Part shown: positions 45,172-53,435 of the stretch, piece by piece
Numbering within the stretch: the stretch's first letter is position 1
How the letters are laid out: each line of letters opens with the position of its first letter
Assembly (NCBI GenBank): GCA_963827935.1
Contig: CAWHCN010000004.1
Coordinates: forward strand, 1,426,001-1,490,000
Length of the DNA: 64,000 nt
Reading direction: 5' to 3'
Source of the DNA: DATFNV01 sp963827935
Lineage (GTDB): Bacteria; Planctomycetota; Planctomycetia; Gemmatales; Gemmataceae
Translations under genes and position numbers: made by a program
The notes under the pieces: generated by a model
What the model was told of the DNA's origin: nothing
Seen by the model: the letters and a program-made list of their open reading frames with translations, nothing else
Database searches by the model: none

Positions 45172-45305
45172 GCCCGTGGCACCCTCGTGGCACCCTGATG
45201 GCACCCTCGTGGCACCCTCATGGCACCCTTGGCACCCTCGTGGCACCGTGGCGGCACCATCGTGGCACCCTCATGGCACCGTGGCGGCACCGTCGTGGCA
45301 CCATG
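45172..45305. repeat. Satellite-like tandem repeat of 11-12 bp units
   Basis: Units of the form CGTGGCACCCTC and variants (CATGGCACCCT, CGTGGCACCGTGG) are repeated about ten times without spacers. The array lies between the truncated VOC ORF and the small gene at 45380-45682, both of which end abnormally. Confidence 0.85.
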
Positions 45306-45379
45306 CTCACCGGACAGCAGCGGAGGTGGCCGACGCACAGCTGATGGTGCACACAGAGGCCAGCTGCGGGACGATGGCA

Positions 45380-45682
45380 TTATGAGCACCAGAAAGGCGC
45401 AGCGCGGCGCAGGTCAGCGTAACGTACATCATCGACATGCTCGCTTACCCCCCGCTGCATCCGCTGGCGAGCGCGTGCCTTCGCCAGGCGCATCAGATGT
45501 TCAATCTGCAGGAACTGGTTTAGCTCTGCCGTCTCTTCCGGGGACAGGGAGTCACTCTTCTGCCGACGAATCAGGTCGGCAACGTGGGCCTTCGTCTCTT
45601 CCGAGGGCCGAAAGTCGATGACCGCTTGCGGCGTGCTACCCCCGGCGATGAAATCCACAAATTCGTCGTAGGCGAGGATCAT
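45380..45682 (-). CDS. Small antitoxin-like protein, C-terminus probably fused to an HNH remnant
   Basis: The 100-residue product (MILAYDEFVDFIAGGSTPQA, then EETKAHVADLIRRQKSDSLS and LQIEHLMRLAKARARQ) resembles small planctomycete and cyanobacterial proteins encoded immediately before an HNH endonuclease. They usually end soon after LAKARARQ. Here the frame continues as VDDVRYADLRRAA, which resembles the start of the HNH partner, then stops. No HNH motif follows, and the satellite repeat comes next. This suggests loss of the partner and fusion by a small indel near a G6 run. Assignment is by recollection of gene order, so moderate. Confidence 0.5.
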   Translation of the reverse strand: MILAYDEFVDFIAGGSTPQAVIDFRPSEETKAHVADLIRRQKSDSLSPEETAELNQFLQIEHLMRLAKARARQRMQRGVSEHVDDVRYADLRRAAPFWCS

Positions 45683-45823
45683 ACGGTTTGCCTCCGCTGG
45701 AGCGATCGAATCTTTCGCACGGTAATCTTACGGCCGATAGACGACACAGCGCTCCGCGTTCACCCGATCTTGTGGGAAGCTGATCTGCGATTTCACCTTC
45801 ATTATCTCCTTTTTACCCTCAAT

Positions 45824-47044
45824 TCAACCTTCCGGTTTCTCCTCGAGTGCTTTCATCCACTTCATTAACCTCCCGATCCTCAGCCTCGGCGCTTTGCCCG
45901 TTTCCAGCTGGGATAGGGCCGACACCTCAATCCCCATCCGACCGGCCACCTCCGCGAGCGTTAGCCCTAGGCTTTCCCGGCGGGCCTTCAGCTGCGCCAC
46001 CACCTTCTCATCCGTATCGTCTACCGGCTCGCTCACCTTCCCCAGTGCCAGGCGCCACGGGCCTGGCTTCGCCGCCTCCTCGCGGGGAATGGATTCTGGT
46101 TCGGACGGCGGCAACATTGGCTCGCTAAGAACTTCCTTGGCCCGCTTGAGGAACCACTGTTCGACCTCCAGGAACTCCGGGCGCTGAGTCCAAGCGGTCA
46201 CGTCCAGAACCCACAAATGGCCGTGACGGCAGAAGTAGAAAGCTACCCGCTTGATCTCCGGGAAGTTCGGGTCCGCGCATCGCTGATGCCGGGCCAGGAG
46301 GAAGTAGCCAAAGAGTTGGTCCAGATCTTTCGCTTGCATCACACGCAGCTTTGTTGTCTTGAGGTCCACGAGCAAATCGCCAGAAATGAGGTCGCAATCA
46401 GCGCCCTCCACCAGGTCGGATGTCTCTCCGAAGCTTGGGTTCAGCAGGAGTCGCTTAGCGTGAAGTAGCGACTCAAAGGGCACGATGGCCAGCATCCCAA
46501 GCATGTCTTCCACGTCTTCCTGTGCAGCCGCCTCGAAACTGGGATGGAGGGCTTGGGCACGGTACAACACATCCAGCTTGGCCAGCCGGATGGCGTGGCC
46601 AGCAAGGTCGGCCTGCTCTGATAAGGCCGGGGACTTGTTCTTGACAAAAGCAGCGACAGCTGATCTGGCCCTTTTCACTACGCTGCTGATACGTTCGGCT
46701 ACTTCTTTGGTCAGTTCTTCGTCACCCATCACCTCGGCCGGGTCGGTAGCGAGGCGGACAAATCCATCGCTGTCCTTCCCCAGCAGGAAGATCCCGCCTC
46801 CCGCGTCGGCTTTCGAGATCATATCGAGGGCGTCCTCGGCCACCCATCGTCGCGAAACGGCATGGGGTGCCCGGCGTTGAAGTTCAAACCGCAACAAGTA
46901 GTCGAACGCCGTGCCCATCGTCGAATAGTCATCGCTTCCCGGCTCGACCCTGAGTTGGGCAGGAATCTTGCGCGGCGGTTTCGGACGGAACGGCTTGAGC
47001 TTGGCTCTGACGTCCGGCAGACCGACAAAGCTGACCAGGCTCAT
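45824..47044 (-). CDS. PD-(D/E)XK-like nuclease fused to a C-terminal XRE helix-turn-helix
   Basis: The 406-residue protein has an N-terminal helical part (GTAFDYLLRFELQRRAPHAV, about 45-65) and a PD-(D/E)XK-type core. In the core, ADCDLISGDLLVDLKTTK (about 212-228) gives the spaced Asp and the D-x-K motif, followed by the helix KDLDQLFGYFLLA with a conserved Gln. A linker (about 290-345) leads to an XRE/HTH_3 domain (RRESLGLTLAEVAGRMGIEV). GGGAGG nine bases before ATG 47044 fixes the start. Fusion of a nuclease-like core to a DNA-binding regulator suggests a self-regulated defence or toxin protein. It stands alone; the frame is intact. Confidence 0.7.
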   Translation of the reverse strand: MSLVSFVGLPDVRAKLKPFRPKPPRKIPAQLRVEPGSDDYSTMGTAFDYLLRFELQRRAPHAVSRRWVAEDALDMISKADAGGGIFLLGKDSDGFVRLATDPAEVMGDEELTKEVAERISSVVKRARSAVAAFVKNKSPALSEQADLAGHAIRLAKLDVLYRAQALHPSFEAAAQEDVEDMLGMLAIVPFESLLHAKRLLLNPSFGETSDLVEGADCDLISGDLLVDLKTTKLRVMQAKDLDQLFGYFLLARHQRCADPNFPEIKRVAFYFCRHGHLWVLDVTAWTQRPEFLEVEQWFLKRAKEVLSEPMLPPSEPESIPREEAAKPGPWRLALGKVSEPVDDTDEKVVAQLKARRESLGLTLAEVAGRMGIEVSALSQLETGKAPRLRIGRLMKWMKALEEKPEG

Positions 47045-47167
47045 ACTGTGTACCTCCCAATTCTGGGTGTTCGCGTCACGCCAAATCTTCCGGAGTGACA
47101 CCGGCAGCCACATCCAGCGCCCAGCAAAGTCTTGCCGCTGTGTCTCGGTTCGGTGCCATCCCACCCA

Positions 47168-50054
47168 TCAATCAAAGATACTCGTACTCCGAATCGTAAT
47201 CGGCTGCACCTGCGCTGCCCCCGCGCTGGACTTCACCTTCAGCTCATAGCTCCCCGCACTCCCCGCCTTGATCTTCCACGTCACCGGGCTGGTGCGGCGG
47301 GTGGCGTCGGGAGCGACCTCGGGAACCGGTTGGGTTGCCTCGCCGGCCATCAGGTGGAAGCCGGGCGGGACCTCCAGGGTCAGCGTCTCCTTGCGCTGTG
47401 GATTGCTGACCAGGGCGGTCAGGGTGAATTCGCCGCCGGGCTTGAAGTTGCCGCCGACCGAGAGGCCCAGGCGGCCGGCGGCGTCCTGGCCGCTGGCGAC
47501 GTTGCCCAGGCCGTAGGCGAAGCCGACCTCGCGCCGGCCGCCTGGCGCGATCGGCTTGGCATCCCAGTAAAGCACGACCGCCGAGTCCCCTTCCTCCGCG
47601 TCGCGCCGGACCTTGGTGATGGCGTTGATCGGCAGCACCGGCACCTGCCAGAAGGTCTTCTCCTGCTTGCAGCGTTCGTTCTGTTTGCGCAAGTCGGGGT
47701 CGGGCCAGGCGCCGATGGTGACGCGGCTGGGCGGCTCAATTCGGCTGCCCAGGCGGAGCTGCACGCGAGCCACGGTGCCCGGCTTCTTCAGGTCGGCGTG
47801 CTCCAGCGCTTCGACATAATCGGGCACGTCTTCCGGCCGGGAGAAATCCTTCGAGGTTTCGCACAGCTCGTTTTCGCCGGGGATGGTGAACGGCACGCCG
47901 TCGTTCTGGCCGATGAAGGTGTCGAGCATGAAGCGCAGGCCGACGCGGTGTTCGTTCGTGTCCTTGTTTTCGATCAGGTAGCGGATGAGGCAGGTATCCA
48001 ATTTTCGGGACTGTTCGCCGGCCACCACCTCGACGAGCTGGGTGACGGTGACATGCTGGGCAGGATAGACCCAGACCGATTTGCGTCCGCCGCCCTTGCC
48101 CTTGTCCAGGTCGGCAGGGATGGCCACATCGCGTTCGCCGTCCTTCCACTGGCCGCGGAAGTCGTAGCCTTCCAGGCCGCCGTCGCTCTTGCGCTTCCAC
48201 GGCAACTCGCCGAAGATCAGGCCGTCGTCGGAAAGGCCCACGGCCCTCGGTTGGTTGGGGTCGCCCAGGGCGACGCTGTCGAGCTGAATCACGGTGTTGT
48301 TCGTGTAGCCGCGGTCGTCGCGGGTCAGTCTCTTGCTGGCCGCCCCGTCCAGCCCCCTGACCATGACCACGCCGAAACGCATGCTGGCCTGCCAGACCAC
48401 CGGGGTCATGCTCTCCGGGTCGATCGGGCCGCCCGACTTGAAGCCGCCGGTCTTGGAGAGGAACAGATCATCCTTGTCCGTATCGTGGAAGGCGACGGCA
48501 ATAAACGGATCGGGGTCGATGGGGACCTCGACCACCACGGGCGGCGGTACCTCCGGCGGCTTGGCCCCGCCACGCAGGGCGTCCACCCCCAGTACGGCGA
48601 GCAGGGCCACGAAGAGGGCCGCCAGGGGGATGAGAATGCTTCCCAAACGACTTTTTTACTCCGGGAAGGGGGATGGCCTGAGCGGGTCGTGAGCGGCGCT
48701 GGCCTGAGTCGTCCTTACGGGCGACGCGGGAGCGCTTGCGTTCCGCCGGAACGGCGACCGGGATGGCCGCGGCGACCGCGACCTCCGCCACCGGCTCGGC
48801 ATCCGCCTGGGTGAAATCGAAGACCGCGGCGGGTGCTCGACCGGCCTGGGGTTTCTCGACCTGGAGGCTCACGCTGACCGGAAAGCGTTGATTGCCATTG
48901 GCCGTCACCGTCACCTGGGCTTGCAAGCGCTCGCCGGGGCGGTCCGGCACCTCGGGAACACTGAGCGGCAGTGTGGCGATCCGGCCCTGGAGATTGGGTC
49001 GGCCGACCTTCAGCCACGGCTGATCGCTAACGGCATGGGCATACACCGGCCGTTTCTCCGCCGTCGCCACTTGCAGCACATACTCGAGCCGCTCGCCCGC
49101 GGCCCCCTTCCATTGGATGGTCCGTGTATTGACCTCGACCTTCGGCGGCGGCGTCAGGCCCAGCGCCTCGAAGAACTGCTGCACGGCGCCGAGACCCGAT
49201 GCGGCGGGCCCCTGCACGGGATAAATCCAGCCGTTGTCCTGGTACCACTTCGGCACGGCACCGTTCTCGAAAGAGGCGGCCGCTTCCTTGGCCGCCGCCT
49301 TCGATTTCTCCGCGATCTGTCGTGGCGTCTGGGCCCCTTTCAGGACGCCGTTGGGGAATGGCCGCACCGGCACTGCCGCCCGCACGGTGACCGTGATCTG
49401 CCCGCCGTTGGAATCGACGATCAGCCGGCCTTCGAGCGGCTTGGTCCCCGCGCGGAGGCGCTGCCCCACGACCCGGACCGGAATAACCGCCGAACTGCCG
49501 AACTGGAACAGCTTCTGGTTGGCACCCGCCCCGTCACCCAGCGACAGCCAGGGCGATTCGTCGCAGGTCACCGTTCCATGCACCAGGCGCATGCCGCGGT
49601 TTTCCAGGTGCAACTCAAACCGCCGCTCGGCGCCGACGCTCAGCGTGCCGAGGTTGATGTCCGCCAGCCCGACGTGGAGCTGCGGCCCTTGCAGAGCGTC
49701 GGACGGGAGCTTTTCGAGCAGGTCGTCCAGGGCACGGTCCTGATCGGGGGCGCGGGAGGCATCGCGGGCGGCTTTCGCCAGGTCGGCCCGGCCCAGGCCG
49801 CCCAGGAACCGCTCCAGGTAACCCTGTTGCAGCAGGGATCGGGCTTCGTTCCATTCCTGGTTGCAGGCCAGAGCCAGCTCATCGTAGCTGCGGCACTGCC
49901 GGCCCGAAGGAAAGACGAACGGGTGGGCAAACGCCTGTCGGCCGGCGGCGACGGGCCCGGTGCCGCCGTGGCCGTTGAGCAAGGTGCCGTCGAAGTAGCA
50001 GAAGGCGGCGTCGGCCGGATTGGCCCGGCGGCACTTGCTGCAGGTCGTGGACAT
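47168..50054 (-). CDS. Large zinc-ribbon membrane protein (one frameshift at an A-run)
   Basis: The 960-residue product starts with a zinc ribbon (CSKCRRANPADAAFCYFDG), followed by a helical region and two Ig-like/HYDIN-type beta domains (about 130-250 and 330-460). A Lys/Arg-rich stretch precedes one membrane helix (LGSILIPLAALFVALLAVLG). The outer part has WQASMRFGVVMVRG, RYLIENKDTNEHRVGLRFML and a terminal Ig-like domain. A missing A near 48655 (GTAAAAAAGTC context) separates two frames that are clearly one gene. Start ATG 50054. The topology is a cytoplasmic zinc ribbon and an external C-terminus. No function is known. Confidence 0.75.
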
Positions 50055-50197
50055 GATCGCTGTCCCTGGTGCGGACATGGGGGGCGGCGCACGGCTTCAG
50101 ATAGTGTCTCTGACCGCGGCGGGGAAGGCAAGGGAGGTCGGCTTTCACGCGGGTCCATTCCCGCTAATTCGCAGCGAGAAATCCACGTCTCGGGGAG

Positions 50198-50387
50198 TAG
50201 CCCCGGAGGGGCGGCCGTCGTTAGCCAGGGGCTTCAGCCCCTGGAAAGAGGCCCTTGTGTTGGCTTGGTAGCCCCGGAGGGGCGGCCGTACCCCGCGGCC
50301 GCCCCTCCGGGGCTACGGAGGATTTGTTTTTGCCGTGGACCCAGGGGCTGAAGCCCCTGGCTAACGACGGCCGCCCCTCCGGGGCTA
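50198..50387. repeat. 190-bp nested palindrome with 47-bp perfect arms
   Basis: Outer arms 50198-50244 and 50341-50387 are exact complements. Between them lies a second palindrome (50268-50288 with 50296-50316) that repeats the first 20 bases of the outer arm. Each outer arm contains its own small palindrome (50225-50244, CCAGGGGCTTCAGCCCCTGG). The result is a hairpin-in-hairpin structure between the zinc-ribbon gene and the graveyard. Confidence 0.9.
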
Positions 50388-50399
50388 ACCGGTCCCCGA

Positions 50400-50960
50400 G
50401 CAGCCTGCCAGCGTGCGGCAGCGACCGACGATTGCCCCGAACTGCTCCTTGACAGGCACCATCGAGCAGCGGACGCTGCGCAACGAGGACGCCGGCGCGA
50501 CCCTGCGAGACGTGGCGGCGGGGACGATCTCGCCCTGGCTTCTGGCCTGGTTGCCGCTGAGGCAACGCGGGGCGGAGCCGGGTATAATCGAGGGGTGGAG
50601 TCGCCAGGCGCTCAAGGCCCCCGGCAAGGACCTGGGAATCCTAGCGGGCCTGACGCTCACGTTCGCCAGGCTGGCTGGGAACCAGGCGGTGTGGGAGTTC
50701 TGTTTGGAGGGCATCGACGTGGTTACTTCGCCGTACCTTGAAGAACTGCGCGAAAAGGTTCGGGCCCTGGCACGGGAAGAGGGCCGGGCCGAGGCGCTGC
50801 GCGAAGCGGTGTTAAGCCTGGCCGCCTACGCTTCGGCAAGGCGCCAAGCCGCAAACAGAAGGCCCAGCTGAATGCGGTGACCAACCCGGCCCACCTGAAG
50901 CGCATCCACGACAGCTCGCTTGCCGTCGCGTCCTGGGACGATCTGCTCGCTGTTCCATGA
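50400..50960 (+). pseudogene. C-terminal part of a planctomycete transposase/nuclease-family relative (truncated and frameshifted)
   Basis: The translation SPWLLAWLPLRQRG, PYLEELREKVRALAREEGRA and, after a shift near 50840, RFGKAPSRKQKAQLNAVTNP with KRIHDSSLAVASWDDLLAVP resembles the C-terminal half of a multicopy Gemmataceae protein (Rpn/PD-(D/E)XK transposase-like in general layout). The N-terminal nuclease core is absent; the similarity begins right after the nested palindrome. No start codon with a ribosome-binding site is evident. Family assignment is tentative. Confidence 0.5.
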
Positions 50961-50997
50961 GAACCGCGCCCTCGACGCCCGCCTCGACCGCATCTGC

Positions 50998-51162
50998 GAC
51001 ATGGTCAATGAAGGCACCATCGACCCGACCAAAGTGGTGCGCTACGCCCTACAGAACGCCGCCAGCGTGGCGACGCTGCTGCTGACCAGCGACGCCCTGG
51101 TGGCGGACATGCCGAAGGAGGAGAAGAAGCCGGCGGGGGGCGGCGGGGAGGATATGTATTGA
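50998..51162 (+). pseudogene. 3' fragment of groEL
   Basis: The last 55 codons of a chaperonin are present: DMVNEGTIDPTKVVRYALQN, then AASVATLLLTSDALVADMPK and the Gly-rich tail ending GGGGEDMY. This is the standard end of GroEL. Everything upstream is unrelated sequence, so it is an isolated fragment rather than a gene. It implies that a groEL paralogue once stood here or was copied in. Confidence 0.85.
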
Positions 51163-51257
51163 GGCAGGGAGGCGGGCGTGCCCCAGGCGAGGGGCTTGGG
51201 GCGCGCTGGCGGCTCAATGCTGAGCCAGGCATTTTTCACCCAAACGAGGAGACTGAT

Positions 51258-51455
51258 ATGTCGGTTAATAACTTCCGGCCGCGCAAATTCGAGGACTTTG
51301 AGATTGTCGATGCTGAGGGCAAGGTTGTAGGCCATGTCCGCGTGAAGCCCAGCAGTGTGCTCTGGGCTCCCGCAAATGCCAAAGTGTGGTACGGATTGCC
51401 GCTCAAGGAGTTCGCGGATTATATGGAACAGCATGGCAAGAAGCAGGTCAAGTAG
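51258..51455 (+). CDS. Small hypothetical protein
   Basis: The 65-residue product (MSVNNFRPRKFEDFEIVDAE, then VVGHVRVKPSSVLWAP and FADYMEQHGKKQVK) has a good ribosome-binding site (GAGGAG) 7-8 bases before ATG 51258. It looks like a compact beta-rich domain with a C-terminal helix. No family is recognised. It lies in the gene graveyard but has an intact, plausible reading frame. Confidence 0.6.
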   Translation: MSVNNFRPRKFEDFEIVDAEGKVVGHVRVKPSSVLWAPANAKVWYGLPLKEFADYMEQHGKKQVK

Positions 51456-51556
51456 TGAGCGCGTTGGCGGTGTCGGGAAGTGTCAACGGTGTCAGGAGCG
51501 TTTTCCGCGCGGGGAATGGTCTTGATACTATTTGCCTCCATTTGAAAGGGAGTAAT

Positions 51557-51748
51557 ATGGCCACAAATCGAAAAGAGAATGCGAAGCGCTATCGGGTGCT
51601 GCGGGACGATGCATCGATAGCCTCCGCCCAAAAAAGTATCGAGAAGGAGATGGGCCTTCCTGAAGGTAGTGTAAGGCTTGTTCTTCCGAGTGGACGCAAA
51701 GCGCGAAGCGACAGCCATGTCGGAAAGCTCCGGTCCAGGTTTGGATAG
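51557..51748 (+). CDS. Small basic hypothetical protein
   Basis: The 63-residue product (MATNRKENAKRYRVLRDDAS, then KSIEKEMGLPEGSVRLVLPS) is strongly basic. AAAGGGAG stands 6 bases before ATG 51557. It may bind nucleic acid, but no motif is identifiable. It follows the 65-residue gene by 100 bases on the same strand. Confidence 0.55.
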   Translation: MATNRKENAKRYRVLRDDASIASAQKSIEKEMGLPEGSVRLVLPSGRKARSDSHVGKLRSRFG

Positions 51749-51864
51749 CGTGTGCGATGCCACTGTAGACACTTTGTCGAGCGAAGCAACTTGTCAGGAA
51801 CCTTTTCCGCCCGGAGAAGGTTCCTGACAGCTGATTATCCCTTACGGGCTGGAGGGTCTCTCCT

Positions 51865-52200
51865 ATGGTTGGATGGGAATCTGCCGCGCCGCGAGGATCC
51901 CGAATCCGGATCGAGAGCGTTCCCGCATTCGATGCGCGTGGTATGAAGCACCTTTACGGCAGGAGTGACAAGTTTGGCCGCATAGCGGCGTTCAACATGG
52001 ATATCTGGCGTGACCGAGACGGCAACCTTTTCGCCAGGTTCTGGTCACGAAATTGGGATGTTGACGGCTTATCGATTGCCATTCATGGAATTGCATCCGA
52101 TTTGAGGCTCTTCGCGTTTTCGAGTGGGCAACTTTCGGGCCTCGGGGCCTATGAAACCGCGGGATTTCCAGGGGAAACGCTCTTTCCCTCCGGGGGAATT
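51865..52200 (+). pseudogene. 5' part of a hypothetical gene cut by the ISL3 remnant
   Basis: From ATG 51865 (GGAGGG upstream) the reading frame gives ESVPAFDARGMKHLYGRSDK, FNMDIWRDRDGNLFARFWSR and VDGLSIAIHGIASDLRLFAF, a soluble mixed alpha/beta sequence with coding character. Similarity of composition ends near 52160-52200, where the transposase fragment begins. The frame stays open further only as a shadow of the transposase. It is therefore read as a gene truncated by the insertion; its function is unknown. Confidence 0.45.
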
Positions 52201-52217
52201 CTTGTCATACTGTGCCG

Positions 52218-52553
52218 ATGGCCAACTTCAAGCGACTCCCTGACCTGTACCGCTTCCCTGGTTTCCTGCCCCAGGCCCGCCTTCGAGGCATCTTCGGTGA
52301 CCCCCGGGCGGTGGTCATCACCCTCCAGCGGCGCCGAAAAAAACGCTGTGCGGCGCCTGCGGGCAAGCCTCTTGGACCTATTACGATACCCGACCTCGGC
52401 GTGCCCGGGATCTCTCGTGTGGCGACAAGCGGGTCTACCTCGCCTACTCCCTGCGCAGGGTCCAGTGTCCGCGGTGCGGGGGCGTGAAGAGCGAACGGTT
52501 GGACTGGCTGGCCGACAACCCACTGTACACCAAGCGCTTCGCTTTCTTCGACG
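52218..52553 (+). pseudogene. ISL3-family transposase, N-terminal fragment
   Basis: The fragment begins MANFKRLPDLYRFPGFLPQA and ARLRGIFGDPRAVVITLQRR. After a shift at the A7 run near 52345 it continues with the zinc-finger region CGACGQASWTYYDTR, RRVQCPRCGGVKSERLDWLA and NPLYTKRFAFF. The paired CxxC motifs and following segment are the ISL3 N-terminal DNA-binding domain. It ends abruptly at about 52553, where a transporter sequence starts; the DDE domain is missing. Confidence 0.75.
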
Positions 52554-52992
52554 GAGCCGGCTATGCCTTGACGCACATCGTCTCGCTCATCGTGGCGGCC
52601 TACTGCTTCGGCAAGGGGGTTGAGAGCATCGGCGTCAAGGAGCTGCTCGGCCGGGTGATCGGCGCCCAGCCGGCGCTGCTGCTGCCCGCAGCGGGGGCGC
52701 TCCCCTTGACCTTCGCGGTCCTGTGCGGCTCGGGCATGGCGACGACGCAGGCGCTGTTCGACTTTTTCGTCGAACCGGCCCGGGCGCGGGGATCGATCCG
52801 CAGCTGGTCGGGGCGCTGGTGGCGGTGGTGGCGTCGGCGGGGCGGACCATGTCGCCGGTGGCCGCCATCGTGCTGATGTCGGCGTCGATGACGGGAGCGG
52901 ACCCCCTGGTCCTGGTGCGGCGTGTGATGCTGCCGCTGGCCTGTGCGGTGGTCGCGGTGGTGGTGATCGCGGCAGTGCTGGCGCAGGGATAG
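52551..52992 (+). pseudogene. C-terminal part of a DcuC-type C4-dicarboxylate transporter
   Basis: The translation GAGYALTHIVSLIVAAYCFG, GVKELLGRVIGAQPALLLPA, PLTFAVLCGSGMATTQALFD and, after a shift near 52785, GIDPQLVGALVAVVASAGRT with SPVAAIVLMSASMTGAD and a final hydrophobic helix match the last third of DcuC-family carriers (anaerobic C4-dicarboxylate uptake/antiport). The N-terminal two thirds are absent and the reading frame is joined to the ISL3 fragment, evidence of an IS-mediated deletion. Confidence 0.75.
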
Positions 52993-53082
52993 GAGGACGG
53001 TTTCAACCCACCTGACGCCCATGTTTGGGAGCAGTTTTCAGTAACGTATAACAGGCTCGCCTAACGCGGAGGATTTCACCAC

Positions 53083-53427
53083 ATGCGTGCACCAAAACCG
53101 CTCACAGTGATTCGAAGGCTGTGGAAGGCCCACGCCGCAGCGCCTTTCCCCGAGGAATTCCCCGCGGAGGGAATGGGTCTGATGGATTTTATGCACGTGG
53201 ACAGCACCGCCGCGGGCTGCATCTCGACGTTCCTCCATCAGCAGGGTCGCTTGGACCTTTGGGGTACAGCGATCCTCGGAGTCTGCTACGGCGACTTGTG
53301 CGCGTGGCTCCACAGTCTGGACGGAGAGGCCAAGGAGTACTTTGAGCGCTTGCAGAAACTCGCGCGTCTGGTATTGGAGGCAGTTCGCGACGCTGCCGCA
53401 CCGCGGGATCGTCGCCCGGACGTATAA
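53083..53427 (+). CDS. Hypothetical protein
   Basis: The 114-residue product has a ribosome-binding site (GCGGAGGA) and ATG 53083. It is amphipathic and helical with several aromatic residues (GLMDFMHVDSTAAGCISTFL, TAILGVCYGDLCAWLHSLDG, EYFERLQKLARLVLEAVRDA). No signal peptide or known motif. It ends 8 bases before the ATG of hpnC, so the two may be co-transcribed. Confidence 0.6.
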   Translation: MRAPKPLTVIRRLWKAHAAAPFPEEFPAEGMGLMDFMHVDSTAAGCISTFLHQQGRLDLWGTAILGVCYGDLCAWLHSLDGEAKEYFERLQKLARLVLEAVRDAAAPRDRRPDV

Positions 53428-53428
53428 T
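53423..53428 (+). promoter_or_regulatory. Candidate -10 box immediately upstream of hpnC
   Basis: TATAAT ends only 7 bases before ATG 53436. If used, the transcript would start at or near the start codon and be leaderless; no clear -35 hexamer is present. Confidence 0.35.
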
Positions 53429-53435
53429 CGCCCCC

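Noticed and set aside
45172..45305. Tandem repeat considered as a CRISPR array
   Set aside because: Units of 11-12 bp follow each other without spacers.
47132..50351. Two long plus-strand frames opposite the zinc-ribbon membrane protein
   Set aside because: Composition typical of antisense high-GC frames; the minus strand has a zinc ribbon, Ig-like domains and a membrane helix.
50920..50997. N-terminal 26 residues ahead of the GroEL tail as part of a small gene
   Set aside because: They overlap the end of the upstream remnant and bear no relation to GroEL; the ORF start is fortuitous.
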